This document shows positions 1 through 6,828 of a stretch of DNA of 64,000 nucleotides, one piece after another. Made by a program: the position numbers and the translations under genes. Every line of letters starts with the position of its first letter. Position 1 is the stretch's first letter. The stretch spans positions 186,001 through 250,000 of the forward strand of contig JBFWQA010000004.1 of assembly GCA_050249695.1 (NCBI GenBank), read 5' to 3'. The notes beneath the pieces were generated by a model, which saw only the letters and a list, made by a program, of their open reading frames with translations, was not told the origin of the DNA and ran no database searches. The stretch is from JACKJP01 sp050249695. GTDB lineage: Bacteria > Pseudomonadota > Alphaproteobacteria > Rhizobiales > Tepidamorphaceae.

Positions 1-220
1 GAGCACCGGGAGCCACGGAAAGATAACCTTCCTCGCCGATGGCTCCGGCCACCTTACCCACAAGATGGGGTTGGAGGCCGACATGTCGAAGGGTGGCATG
101 GGCATACGTTCGCGCCGCTATTCGATGCTCATCGACGACGGCGTCATCAAGCATTTCAATCTGGAAAAGACGCCCGCTGTGGAAATCAGCGACGGCGGAA
201 CGCTGCTCGGGCTGATGTAG
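1..220 (+). CDS. Peroxiredoxin (Prx5/glutaredoxin-dependent type), C-terminal part
   Basis: The reading frame enters from the left edge (phase: first full codon at base 2) and ends with TAG at 218-220, so only the last 72 residues are seen. The segment has the pattern of peroxiredoxin 5: a FLADGSG stretch, a GLEADMSKGGMG loop, an RSRRYSMLIDDG strand and a final LLGLM. These thiol peroxidases reduce peroxides in the cytosol using glutaredoxin or glutathione. The peroxidatic cysteine lies in the missing N-terminal half, so activity cannot be judged here. It is convergent with rnhA, with two bases between the stop codons. Confidence 0.8.
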   Translation, partial: STGSHGKITFLADGSGHLTHKMGLEADMSKGGMGIRSRRYSMLIDDGVIKHFNLEKTPAVEISDGGTLLGLM

Positions 221-222
221 GA

Positions 223-675
223 TCAGGCCGGCTTGAACGGCGCCATGCCGGCGCGCGCCAGCGCGTCGGCACGTTCGTTTTCGGGGTGGCCGGCATGGCC
301 CTTCACCCAGTGCCAGCGCACCTCATGGCGGGCCATCGCCGCATCGAGCGCCTGCCATAGATCGACGTTCTTCACAGGCTTCTTGTCGGCGGTACGCCAC
401 TGCCTGCGCTTCCAGGCGTGGATCCATTCCAAGATACCGTTGCGCAGGTAGGCGCTGTCGGTATGCAGTTCGACCACGCTCGGCCTTTTCAGGGCGCTGA
501 GTGCCTCGATCGCCGCGCGCATTTCCATCCTGTTGTTGGTCGTCAGCGCCTCGCCGCCCGAGAGTTCCTTCTCGTGCTTCCCATAGCGCAGGACGGCGCC
601 CCAGCCACCGGGTCCGGGGTTTCCCGAACAGGCGCCATCGGTGAAAATTTCCACATGCGTCGGCGTGGCGCTCAT
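223..675 (-). CDS. rnhA: Ribonuclease HI
   Basis: This 150-residue protein is the usual length for RNase HI, which cleaves the RNA strand of RNA:DNA hybrids during replication and R-loop removal. The four acidic catalytic residues are visible: D13 in FTDGACSGNPGPGGWG, E51 in NNRMEMRA, D73 in LHTDSAYL and D137 in NERADALA. The WVKGHAGHPENERAD segment near the C-terminus carries the conserved flexible-loop histidine. The start overlaps the ispH stop by 4 bases, so the two genes are translationally coupled. This rnhA-ispH proximity is common in alphaproteobacteria. Confidence 0.97.
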   Translation of the reverse strand: MSATPTHVEIFTDGACSGNPGPGGWGAVLRYGKHEKELSGGEALTTNNRMEMRAAIEALSALKRPSVVELHTDSAYLRNGILEWIHAWKRRQWRTADKKPVKNVDLWQALDAAMARHEVRWHWVKGHAGHPENERADALARAGMAPFKPA

Positions 676-1649
676 TCGGCGGCGGCCATCGCTTCACGCA
701 AGGGGCGGGGAAGGTTGAAGGACACCGTTTCCTCGGCGGTGGAGACCGTCTCGATGTCGATTTCGTAGCGCTCCGCGAAGGCGCCGATCACTTCCTCCAC
801 CAGCATTTCGGGGGCCGAGGCGCCGGCCGTGATGCCGATCGAGGAGATATCCGACAGGAGCGACCAGTCGAGGTCGCCGGCATGCTGGATCAGCGAGGAC
901 ACCGGGCACCCGGCACGTTTGGCGACCTCGACGAGGCGTTGCGAGTTGGAGCTGTTCGGCGCGCCGACGACGACGACCGCGTCGACCCGGGGCGCGACCG
1001 CCTTTACGGCGTCCTGCCGGTTGGTCGTCGCGTAGCAGATATCCTCCCGGTGCGGCCCGACGATCTCGGGGAAGCGCCGTTTGAGAATCGCGACCATTTC
1101 CGCCGTATCGTCGACGCTGAGCGTGGTCTGGGTGATATAGGCAAGGCACGACGGATCGGCGGGCGATATGGCTTCCGCGTCGGCGGCGGTCTCCACCAGC
1201 CGCACCGAGCCGGGCGGCAGCTGGCCCATCGTTCCGACGACCTCGGGATGGCCCGCATGACCGATCAGGATGATCTCGCGTCCGCGCCTGTGATGCAGCT
1301 CGGCTTCCTTGTGCACCTTGGATACGAGCGGACACGTCGCATCGAGATAGAACATGTTCCGGCCCGCCGCTTCCTCGGGAACGCGTTTGGGAACCCCGTG
1401 CGCGGAGAAGATGACCGGGCGATCGGTGTCGGGCACCTGTTCCAGTTCCTCGACGAATACCGCGCCCTTGCGCTTCAGATCGTCGACCACGAAACGGTTG
1501 TGGACGATTTCGTGACGGACATAGATCGGCGGCCCGTATGTCTTGAGCGCCAGCTCGACGATCTGAATCGCCCTGTCGACGCCGGCGCAGAAGCCGCGCG
1601 GCGAGCACAGGAGGATCTTGAGCGGCGGTTTGCTGGTCATCTCGGGCAT
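672..1649 (-). CDS. ispH: 4-hydroxy-3-methylbut-2-enyl diphosphate reductase
   Basis: IspH catalyses the last step of the MEP isoprenoid pathway, converting HMBPP to IPP and DMAPP with a 4Fe-4S cluster. The three cluster cysteines are recognisable in GFCAGV (C21), DATCPLV and EDICYATTNRQ, and the late SNSQRL loop that binds substrate phosphate is present. I chose the ATG at 1649, giving MPEMTSKPPLKI and 325 residues; the frame stays open upstream to 1733, but that extension (MIAHTC...) has no family resemblance. An ATG three codons further in is also possible. It forms an operon with rnhA (4-base overlap) and is divergent from the lipoprotein gene at 1813. Confidence 0.95.
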   Translation of the reverse strand: MPEMTSKPPLKILLCSPRGFCAGVDRAIQIVELALKTYGPPIYVRHEIVHNRFVVDDLKRKGAVFVEELEQVPDTDRPVIFSAHGVPKRVPEEAAGRNMFYLDATCPLVSKVHKEAELHHRRGREIILIGHAGHPEVVGTMGQLPPGSVRLVETAADAEAISPADPSCLAYITQTTLSVDDTAEMVAILKRRFPEIVGPHREDICYATTNRQDAVKAVAPRVDAVVVVGAPNSSNSQRLVEVAKRAGCPVSSLIQHAGDLDWSLLSDISSIGITAGASAPEMLVEEVIGAFAERYEIDIETVSTAEETVSFNLPRPLREAMAAAE

Positions 1650-1812
1650 AGATGGCTTTAATCGGGTCGGGCTGCAAGTCTTGTCAAGTCGCCGCAGCCA
1701 GGCCGCGACCTCCACGCAAGTGTGGGCAATCACCGCGCGGGCTGTTATAACGTCCGCGCCCGGCGCGCCGCCGCCGTCGGCGGCCCAGAATGCTCATTCG
1801 GATTTGCTCTAA

Positions 1813-2463
1813 GTGACTCGCATGATTTCAAATGCTTTCGTGGCTCGGCCGTCCCGTATCGCCGGGACGATAGCCACATTTTTCTGCCTCGCGCTTGCCG
1901 CATGCGGCGGCCCCGTATCGGAGAACATGCCGCGCGCCGGCGCCGTGGGCGACCGGCTTGGCGGCATGTTTGAGCCGCGCCAGCGCGAATTGCCCAAGCC
2001 CGATCCCGCGCAACAGGCGCTCGGCGAAATACCCTACTGTCCCGACGCGCAAATTCTCGACGGCACCGAACTGTTCCGCACCTATGTGCGCGGTTCCGAA
2101 GGCGACGAGCAGGCCATTACGATGCAGGCCTCGATCACCGAGACCGCGCGCGAATGCGCCTATGATCCTCAGGTCACCCAGGTGTCCATCAAGATCGGTG
2201 TCGCCGGACGGGCGATTCTCGGCCCCAAGGGCACGCCCGGCAGCTATCAGCTTCCCGTCAGGATTGCCGTGCTGGGATCCGACGAAAAGCCGCTGTTCAG
2301 CGAAATCGCGCAGGTTCCGGTGACCGTCAATCCCGGCGAAAGCAGCACCCCGTTCGAACTGGTCCGTGACGGCGTGACCTTGCCGCTGGCCCGGCCGGAG
2401 GCCGTCTACGGCTATCGAATCTATGTCGGCTTCGACGAGATCAAGAAAGAACGCCGCAGGTAG
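1813..2463 (+). CDS. Conserved lipoprotein of unknown function
   Basis: A 216-residue protein with a lipoprotein signal peptide: a basic N-terminus, a hydrophobic stretch and the lipobox LALAAC, followed directly by GGPVSEN, so it should be a lipid-anchored envelope protein. The rest is a soluble domain with an IPYCPDAQILDGTE segment and predicted beta strands. I do not recognise a named domain. The frame opens with GTG at 1813; an ATG at 1822 (MISNAF) is an equally good start and neither has a strong ribosome-binding site. The stop lies only three bases before gcvT, which implies co-transcription with the glycine cleavage genes although a functional link is not obvious. Confidence 0.7.
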   Translation: MTRMISNAFVARPSRIAGTIATFFCLALAACGGPVSENMPRAGAVGDRLGGMFEPRQRELPKPDPAQQALGEIPYCPDAQILDGTELFRTYVRGSEGDEQAITMQASITETARECAYDPQVTQVSIKIGVAGRAILGPKGTPGSYQLPVRIAVLGSDEKPLFSEIAQVPVTVNPGESSTPFELVRDGVTLPLARPEAVYGYRIYVGFDEIKKERRR

Positions 2464-2466
2464 AAC

Positions 2467-3594
2467 ATGGATGCGGTCGCTCTGAAGACTCCGCTGCACG
2501 CGCGTCACGTCGCGCTGGGCGCGCGCATGGTCGGCTTCGCCGGCTACGACATGCCGGTGCAGTATCGGGACGGCGTACTGGCCGAGCACAACTGGACGCG
2601 CTCGAAGGCCGGGCTGTTCGATGTCTCGCATATGGGCCAGGCGATGCTCGTCGCCGCCGACCGGGTGCACGAAACGGTCGCCGCGGCGCTGGAAACGCTG
2701 GTTCCGGCGGAAATCATCGGCCTTGAACCCGGCGCCCAGCGCTATACCCAGCTTCTTAACGACACCGGCGGCATCATCGACGACCTGATGGTGACGCGCC
2801 CGTCCGAACCGGCGCTGGACGGATCTCTGCTTCTTGTCGTCAACGCGGCCCGCAAGGATGTGGATTACGGACACATCGCGGCCCGCCTGCCGTCCGGCGT
2901 CACCCTGCGCGTATTGCCCGAAAGGGCCCTGCTGGCGTTGCAGGGGCCCGCGGCCGCGGCGGTGCTGGGCGCGATGAACGAGGCGTCGTCGGTCCTCCCC
3001 TTCATGGCCGCCGCTTCAATGCCCCTGGCGGGGATCGATTGCCACGTCTCGCGTTCGGGATATACAGGCGAGGACGGCTTCGAAATCGCCCTGGCCGGCG
3101 AGGAGGCGGAAGATCTGTGGGACGCCTTGCTGTCCGATGACCGGGTTCGCCCCATCGGCCTCGGCGCCCGCGACAGCCTGCGTCTGGAGGCGGGGCTGTG
3201 TCTGTACGGGCATGATATCGACGAGACGACATCGCCGGTCGAGGCCGGGCTTGCGTGGTCGATCGGCAGGCGCAGGCGCGTCGATGGCGGCTTTCCAGGC
3301 TTTGAGCGTATTGCCGCCGAACTGGCCGACGGCCCGGCCCGCAGGCGGGTCGGCATCGTGCCGGAAGGCCGCGCGCCGGCGCGTGAAGGTACCGGGATCA
3401 CCGCCGGGGGAAAGTCCGTCGGCGTGGTCACCAGCGGCGGTTTCGGCCCGACATTCGGCGGGCCGGTCGCCATGGGTTACGTGGAAAGCGAGGTCGCGCC
3501 TGTGGACAGCCGTGTCGACCTTCTTGTGCGTGGCCAGCCCAGACCTGCAAGAATTGTGAGGATGCCGTTCGTGCCCCACCGCTATGCGCGGTGA
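2467..3594 (+). CDS. gcvT: Aminomethyltransferase, glycine cleavage T protein
   Basis: GcvT moves the methylene group from the aminomethyl-lipoyl arm of GcvH to tetrahydrofolate, releasing ammonia. The 375-residue length fits. Diagnostic features are the N-terminal TPLHARHVALGARMVGFAGYDMPVQY segment, LFDVSHMGQ, the YTGEDGFEI motif and GLGARDSLRLEAGLCLYGHD. It starts three bases after the lipoprotein stop and is followed by gcvH after a 42-base gap. Lysine 2-binding residues and the catalytic aspartate region (SRSGYTGEDG) look intact. I see no glycine riboswitch-like leader immediately upstream; the promoter is presumably in the 1650-1812 region. Confidence 0.96.
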   Translation: MDAVALKTPLHARHVALGARMVGFAGYDMPVQYRDGVLAEHNWTRSKAGLFDVSHMGQAMLVAADRVHETVAAALETLVPAEIIGLEPGAQRYTQLLNDTGGIIDDLMVTRPSEPALDGSLLLVVNAARKDVDYGHIAARLPSGVTLRVLPERALLALQGPAAAAVLGAMNEASSVLPFMAAASMPLAGIDCHVSRSGYTGEDGFEIALAGEEAEDLWDALLSDDRVRPIGLGARDSLRLEAGLCLYGHDIDETTSPVEAGLAWSIGRRRRVDGGFPGFERIAAELADGPARRRVGIVPEGRAPAREGTGITAGGKSVGVVTSGGFGPTFGGPVAMGYVESEVAPVDSRVDLLVRGQPRPARIVRMPFVPHRYAR

Positions 3595-3636
3595 GCCAAG
3601 GGCGGCCGTTCGCTACCGTTCGGGAGATGTCGTTCC

Positions 3637-4008
3637 ATGACCACCAGATATTCCAGCGATCATGAGTGGGTTCGGATGGATGGTGATGTCGCCGTCATCG
3701 GCATCACCGACTATGCGCAGGAACAGCTCGGCGATGTCGTCTATGTCGAATTGCCCGAAACCGGCCGCAAGGTGAAGCCTGGCGACGACGCGGCGGTCGT
3801 CGAATCGGTTAAAGCTGCCAGCGAGGTCTACGCGCCGGTAAGCGGCGAGGTGGTGGAAGTGAACGAGGCGCTTGCCGACAATCCGGCGCTGGTCAACGAG
3901 GATCCTGCCGGCGCGGGCTGGTTCCTGAAGGTCCGCCTGTCCAACCCTTCCGAGATCGAGGTGCTCATGGATGAGGCCGCGTACAAGGCCTATCTCGCCG
4001 ATTTGTGA
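3637..4008 (+). CDS. gcvH: Glycine cleavage system H protein
   Basis: GcvH is the small lipoyl carrier that shuttles the aminomethyl group between the P, T and L proteins. The 123-residue protein shows the expected HEWV start, the GDVVYVELPETG strand and the lipoylation site ESVKAASEVYAPVSGEVVEVN, with the modified lysine at K59. It follows gcvT in the same direction. Unusually for this operon type, gcvP does not follow: a strong intrinsic terminator lies 24 bases downstream and the next genes are the ATP synthase genes on the other strand, so GcvP must be encoded elsewhere. Confidence 0.97.
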   Translation: MTTRYSSDHEWVRMDGDVAVIGITDYAQEQLGDVVYVELPETGRKVKPGDDAAVVESVKAASEVYAPVSGEVVEVNEALADNPALVNEDPAGAGWFLKVRLSNPSEIEVLMDEAAYKAYLADL

Positions 4009-4031
4009 GTAAAGCGGATATCGCAGACAAA

Positions 4032-4059
4032 AAAAGCCCGGCGTGATGGCCGGGCTTTT
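4032..4059. terminator. Bidirectional intrinsic terminator between gcvH and atpF
   Basis: The arms AAAAGCCCGGC (4032-4042) and GCCGGGCTTTT (4049-4059) form a perfect 11-bp inverted repeat around a six-base loop GTGATG. The GC-rich core is flanked by A on one side and T on the other, so an RNA read from either strand ends in a U tract. It sits between two convergent operons, gcvTH (plus) and atpIBEF'F (minus), and would serve both. Confidence 0.92.
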
Positions 4060-4079
4060 CGTTATCCGTCGAGCGAGCG

Positions 4080-4565
4080 TTACTGAAGCTGCTTGCCGAT
4101 ATCGGCGATCGACCGGGTGATGAGGTCGTCGGCGGCTTTGCCCGTCACCTTCTGTTTGAGAACGCGCTCGGCGGCGACCGTGGCTGCTTCCGCGGCGGCG
4201 GCGCGCACGTCGTTGAATGCCTGCACCTCGGCCTGGGCAATCTTGGCTTCCGCAGCCTTGGTCCGGCGCTCGATCAGTTCGGTGAGGGCTTCCTTGGCCT
4301 CGCGGGTCATCCGCTCGGCTTCCTCGCGCGCCTGGGCGATGATGTCTTCCGCCTCGCGTTCTGCGTCGCGCTGCTTGCGCTGATATTCGGCGAGCAGGCC
4401 CTGGGCTTCGTCTCGCAACCGCTTGGCCTCGTCGATCTCGCGGGCGATGTTCTCCGCCCGCCCGTCGAGCGAGCTGGTGATCATGCCCGGCACCTTCATG
4501 TAGAACACGATGGCCAGGAAGATCAGCAGCGCGATCAGGGCATAGAATGTCGCATCGAGTTCCAT
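4080..4565 (-). CDS. atpF: ATP synthase F0 subunit b
   Basis: Subunit b is half of the peripheral stalk that holds the F1 catalytic hexamer against the rotor. The 161-residue protein starts with a membrane segment (FYALIALLIFLAIVFYMKVP) followed by a long charged, alanine-rich coiled coil (about residues 35-150) of the kind seen in b subunits. I start at the ATG at 4565 (MELDATF) because it is preceded by an AGAAAGG-like ribosome-binding site and gives the normal topology; the frame is open upstream, but that part is a shadow of the b' gene. It is the last gene of the F0 operon, ending just before the shared terminator. Confidence 0.95.
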   Translation of the reverse strand: MELDATFYALIALLIFLAIVFYMKVPGMITSSLDGRAENIAREIDEAKRLRDEAQGLLAEYQRKQRDAEREAEDIIAQAREEAERMTREAKEALTELIERRTKAAEAKIAQAEVQAFNDVRAAAAEAATVAAERVLKQKVTGKAADDLITRSIADIGKQLQ

Positions 4566-4587
4566 TTGCGTTAAGCCTTTCTGCCCG

Positions 4588-5121
4588 TCAGGCCCCGGCG
4601 AGGGCCTTCTCGGCCTCGCTCTTGGTGATCTTGATGCCGGAGACCGCCTGCACGGCGGCCACGGCCGCGTCCGCGGCGACACCCGACACTTCCGCCATGG
4701 CCCGGTCGCGGATGGCGGAGATGCGGCCGTCGGCCTCGGAAAGCTTTGCGGACAGGTCTTTTTCCGCCGCGTGGCGCTCCGCCTCGATTTCGGAGGCGAC
4801 GGTCTCGCGCGTGGTGCGCGCGATGCCGCCGGCGCGCTCACGCGCCTCCGCCAGCGCCTGCTCATACGCCGCGATGGCCTCGTCGGTTTCGGCCTTGAGC
4901 CTTTCCGCCTCGGCCAGATCGGTCGCGATCCGGTCCTGACGGCCTTCGAGGATCTGCGCGAGCCTCGGCAGGGCGACTCGCGACATCAGGTAGTAGAAAA
5001 GCCCGAAAGAAATCGCCAGCCAGAAGATCTGCGAGGCGAAAGTAGACGGATCGAAGGGCGGGAATACGCCGCTCGCACCATGCGCGGCTTCACCAACCCC
5101 GTGTGCTGCCTCGGTTGCCAT
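4588..5121 (-). CDS. ATP synthase F0 subunit b'
   Basis: A second, diverged b-type subunit of 177 residues (often named atpF', atpX or atpG2). It begins with a soluble MATEAAHGVGEAAHG tail, then FPPFDPSTFASQIFWLAISFGLFYYLMSRVALP as the membrane anchor, and continues as a coiled coil with ALPRLAQILEGRQDRI, typical of the b' form in alphaproteobacteria, cyanobacteria and chloroplasts. In these organisms b and b' pair as a heterodimer in the peripheral stalk. The gene lies between atpE and atpF, the order found in alphaproteobacteria. Confidence 0.94.
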   Translation of the reverse strand: MATEAAHGVGEAAHGASGVFPPFDPSTFASQIFWLAISFGLFYYLMSRVALPRLAQILEGRQDRIATDLAEAERLKAETDEAIAAYEQALAEARERAGGIARTTRETVASEIEAERHAAEKDLSAKLSEADGRISAIRDRAMAEVSGVAADAAVAAVQAVSGIKITKSEAEKALAGA

Positions 5122-5170
5122 GTGAATCTCACTTCGTCGGCTTCAGGCCGTCAGGTCTGACAGGGTAGCC

Positions 5171-5193
5171 GACGGCTCCGCACTGGAGCCGTC
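5171..5193 (-). promoter_or_regulatory. Hairpin in the atpE-atpF' intergenic region
   Basis: GACGGCTCC (5171-5179) and GGAGCCGTC (5185-5193) form a perfect 9-bp stem with a five-base loop inside the 103-base gap after atpE. No T-run follows in the direction of transcription, so it is unlikely to be a full terminator. An mRNA-stabilising or processing hairpin, allowing more c subunit than b/b' from one transcript, is my inference. Confidence 0.6.
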
Positions 5194-5224
5194 ACGGCCA
5201 TTTCGGTCTTGTCTGCCGCTTGTC

Positions 5225-5452
5225 TTAGACGACGAACAACAGGATCAGCGCGACGAGCAGCGAGAAGATGCCCAGCGCTTCGGTAATGGCGAAGCCGAAG
5301 ATCAGGCGGCCGAACTGGCCGTCGGCGGCCGACGGATTGCGCAGTGCGCCGGCGAGATACTGACCGAAGATTTGGCCGAGGCCGATACCGGCGCCCGCCA
5401 TGCCGATGCAGGCGATGCCTGCGCCAATGTATTTTGCTGCTTCAGCTTCCAT
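5225..5452 (-). CDS. atpE: ATP synthase F0 subunit c
   Basis: The proteolipid that forms the rotating c-ring. The 75 residues give a hairpin of two membrane helices: a glycine-rich first helix (GAGIACIGMAGAGIGLGQIFGQ), the polar loop RNPSA (R38-N39-P40) and a second helix with the proton-binding glutamate E58 in FAITEALGIF. The glutamate surroundings look like a proton rather than a sodium binding site, which is an inference from family pattern. It lies between atpB and the b' gene, with a hairpin in the downstream gap. Confidence 0.98.
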   Translation of the reverse strand: MEAEAAKYIGAGIACIGMAGAGIGLGQIFGQYLAGALRNPSAADGQFGRLIFGFAITEALGIFSLLVALILLFVV

Positions 5453-5515
5453 TTTTAGCTCCTTAGGATAAGCACGAAACCTGTTGTTGAACGATTGTCG
5501 GCCGGCCTTCTGCGC

Positions 5516-6265
5516 CTAGTGGCTGGGATGCAATGCATCGTTCAGATACATGCAGGTCAGAAGGGCGAACACATAGGCCTGGAGGAACACCACCAGGAAT
5601 TCCAGCGCGGTCAGCGCCACGGTCATGATCATCGGCAGGACCGCGCCGACGATGCCGCCGACGCCCACGGCGGTCATCGATACGATGAAGCCGGCGAAGA
5701 CCTTCAGCGTAATATGGCCCGCCAGCATGTTGGCGAACAGACGCACCGAGAGGCTGACGGGGCGCGAAATGAACGAGATCACCTCGATCGGCACCACCAG
5801 AGGCAGCAGCAGGGCAGGCACGCCGTCCGGCACGAACAGCTTGAAGAAGCCGAAGCCGTGTTTGGCAAGGCCGACGATGACGACGACGCTGATCACCAGA
5901 AGGGCCAGCATGCCCGTGATGACGATATGGCTTGTCACGGTCAGGAAGTACGGGAACATGCCGAAAAGATTGGCCAGAAGGACGAAACCGAACAGCGAGA
6001 ACACGAACGGAAAGAATACCATTCCCGATTGGCCCGCCGCGTCGCGCAACGTTTTGGCGACAAATTCGTAGAGAAGCTCCGCCACCGACTGCGCGCGGCC
6101 CGGCACCAGCCCGCGGCCGCCCGAGGCGAGGATCATGAAGCCGGCGCCCGCGGCGACCGTGGCCAGCATGAACAGCGAAGAGTTGGTGAAGGACAGATCG
6201 AGATCGCCGATCTCGAGCGGCACGAGACGGTTGATGTGAAACTGATGGATGGGATCGTTGCTCAA
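5516..6265 (-). CDS. atpB: ATP synthase F0 subunit a
   Basis: Subunit a provides the two proton half-channels next to the c-ring. The 249-residue protein has five or six hydrophobic segments and the essential arginine R175 in SLSVRLFANMLAGH, followed by the C-terminal helix FLQAYVFALLTCMYLNDAL with the conserved glutamine-tyrosine pattern. The N-terminal DPIHQFHINRLVPLEIG is typical for alphaproteobacterial subunit a. It follows atpI by 18 bases and precedes atpE, all minus strand. Confidence 0.97.
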   Translation of the reverse strand: MSNDPIHQFHINRLVPLEIGDLDLSFTNSSLFMLATVAAGAGFMILASGGRGLVPGRAQSVAELLYEFVAKTLRDAAGQSGMVFFPFVFSLFGFVLLANLFGMFPYFLTVTSHIVITGMLALLVISVVVIVGLAKHGFGFFKLFVPDGVPALLLPLVVPIEVISFISRPVSLSVRLFANMLAGHITLKVFAGFIVSMTAVGVGGIVGAVLPMIMTVALTALEFLVVFLQAYVFALLTCMYLNDALHPSH

Positions 6266-6283
6266 AGCTGTCCGTGTCCTGTT

Positions 6284-6682
6284 CTATCGACTGTCTCTGC
6301 CCGCTTCGCCGTTGCTTCCGGCATGCGAGCCGCCCATCCGCTGAGATGCCCGCACCAGATTGCGGACGCCAGCAGCAAAACCCAATAAGACGAGCACGAT
6401 CAGCCCGAACGGCGCCGTGCCCGCGAAATAGTCGAGGGTATACCCGAGAACGCCCCCGACCACGACTCCGGCGATGAACTCCGAACTCAGCTTCACCGCC
6501 TGTCCGATGCCGGAGTTCGCCCTGCCGTCGCGGGGCCTCGCCTCCTTCTCGGACGTCGTTTCGGCACGTGCCCCGGCGATCGCTTCGCCCAGCCGGTCTA
6601 ACCGTGCCTTCAGATCGACATCGCCGCCGTCGCTCTCGCGGCCCTTTCCAGCATCCGAACCGGGCTTGTCACTGTCCGACAT
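6284..6682 (-). CDS. atpI: ATP synthase accessory protein I
   Basis: A 132-residue protein with a charged, disordered N-terminal half and two closely spaced membrane helices near the C-terminus (FIAGVVVGGVLGYTLDYFAG and FGLIVLVLLGFAAGVRNLVR). This is the AtpI/AtpZ pattern of the protein that precedes atpB in alphaproteobacterial F0 operons and is thought to help c-ring assembly. I start at ATG 6682 (MSDSDKPG), preceded by GGGAG at suitable spacing; the open frame upstream to 6778 overlaps the likely promoter. It is the first gene of the operon. Confidence 0.9.
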   Translation of the reverse strand: MSDSDKPGSDAGKGRESDGGDVDLKARLDRLGEAIAGARAETTSEKEARPRDGRANSGIGQAVKLSSEFIAGVVVGGVLGYTLDYFAGTAPFGLIVLVLLGFAAGVRNLVRASQRMGGSHAGSNGEAGRDSR

Positions 6683-6737
6683 TGCCGGGGCTCCCAACGC
6701 TTCGGAAAAGGCGGCCGCGCCTGCCGAAACCGGGCGC

Positions 6738-6766
6738 ACCATAATTTGCGCCCATACCCCTGTCAA
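6738..6766 (-). promoter_or_regulatory. Probable sigma-70-type promoter of the atpI-B-E-F'-F operon
   Basis: On the minus strand TTGACA (6761-6766) is followed after exactly 17 bases by TATGGT (6738-6743), a near-consensus housekeeping promoter. The transcript would start near base 6731, about 50 bases before the atpI start codon. Upstream lies a strikingly AT-rich tract (about 6779-6825) that could act as an UP-like element or mark the end of smc. Confidence 0.72.
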
Positions 6767-6828
6767 GGATCGCCTCACTATTGTTAAATTATTGATATGT
6801 ATATAATAAATGTATTTGTGCAGTGCCG

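Noticed and set aside
2464..2600. Possible glycine riboswitch for gcvT
   Set aside because: Only three bases separate gcvT from the preceding gene, and no riboswitch-like structured leader is seen upstream of the lipoprotein gene either.
5495..6388. A 297-codon histidine-rich frame opposite atpB
   Set aside because: The histidine and aspartate richness is just the reverse complement of hydrophobic membrane-protein codons in atpB.
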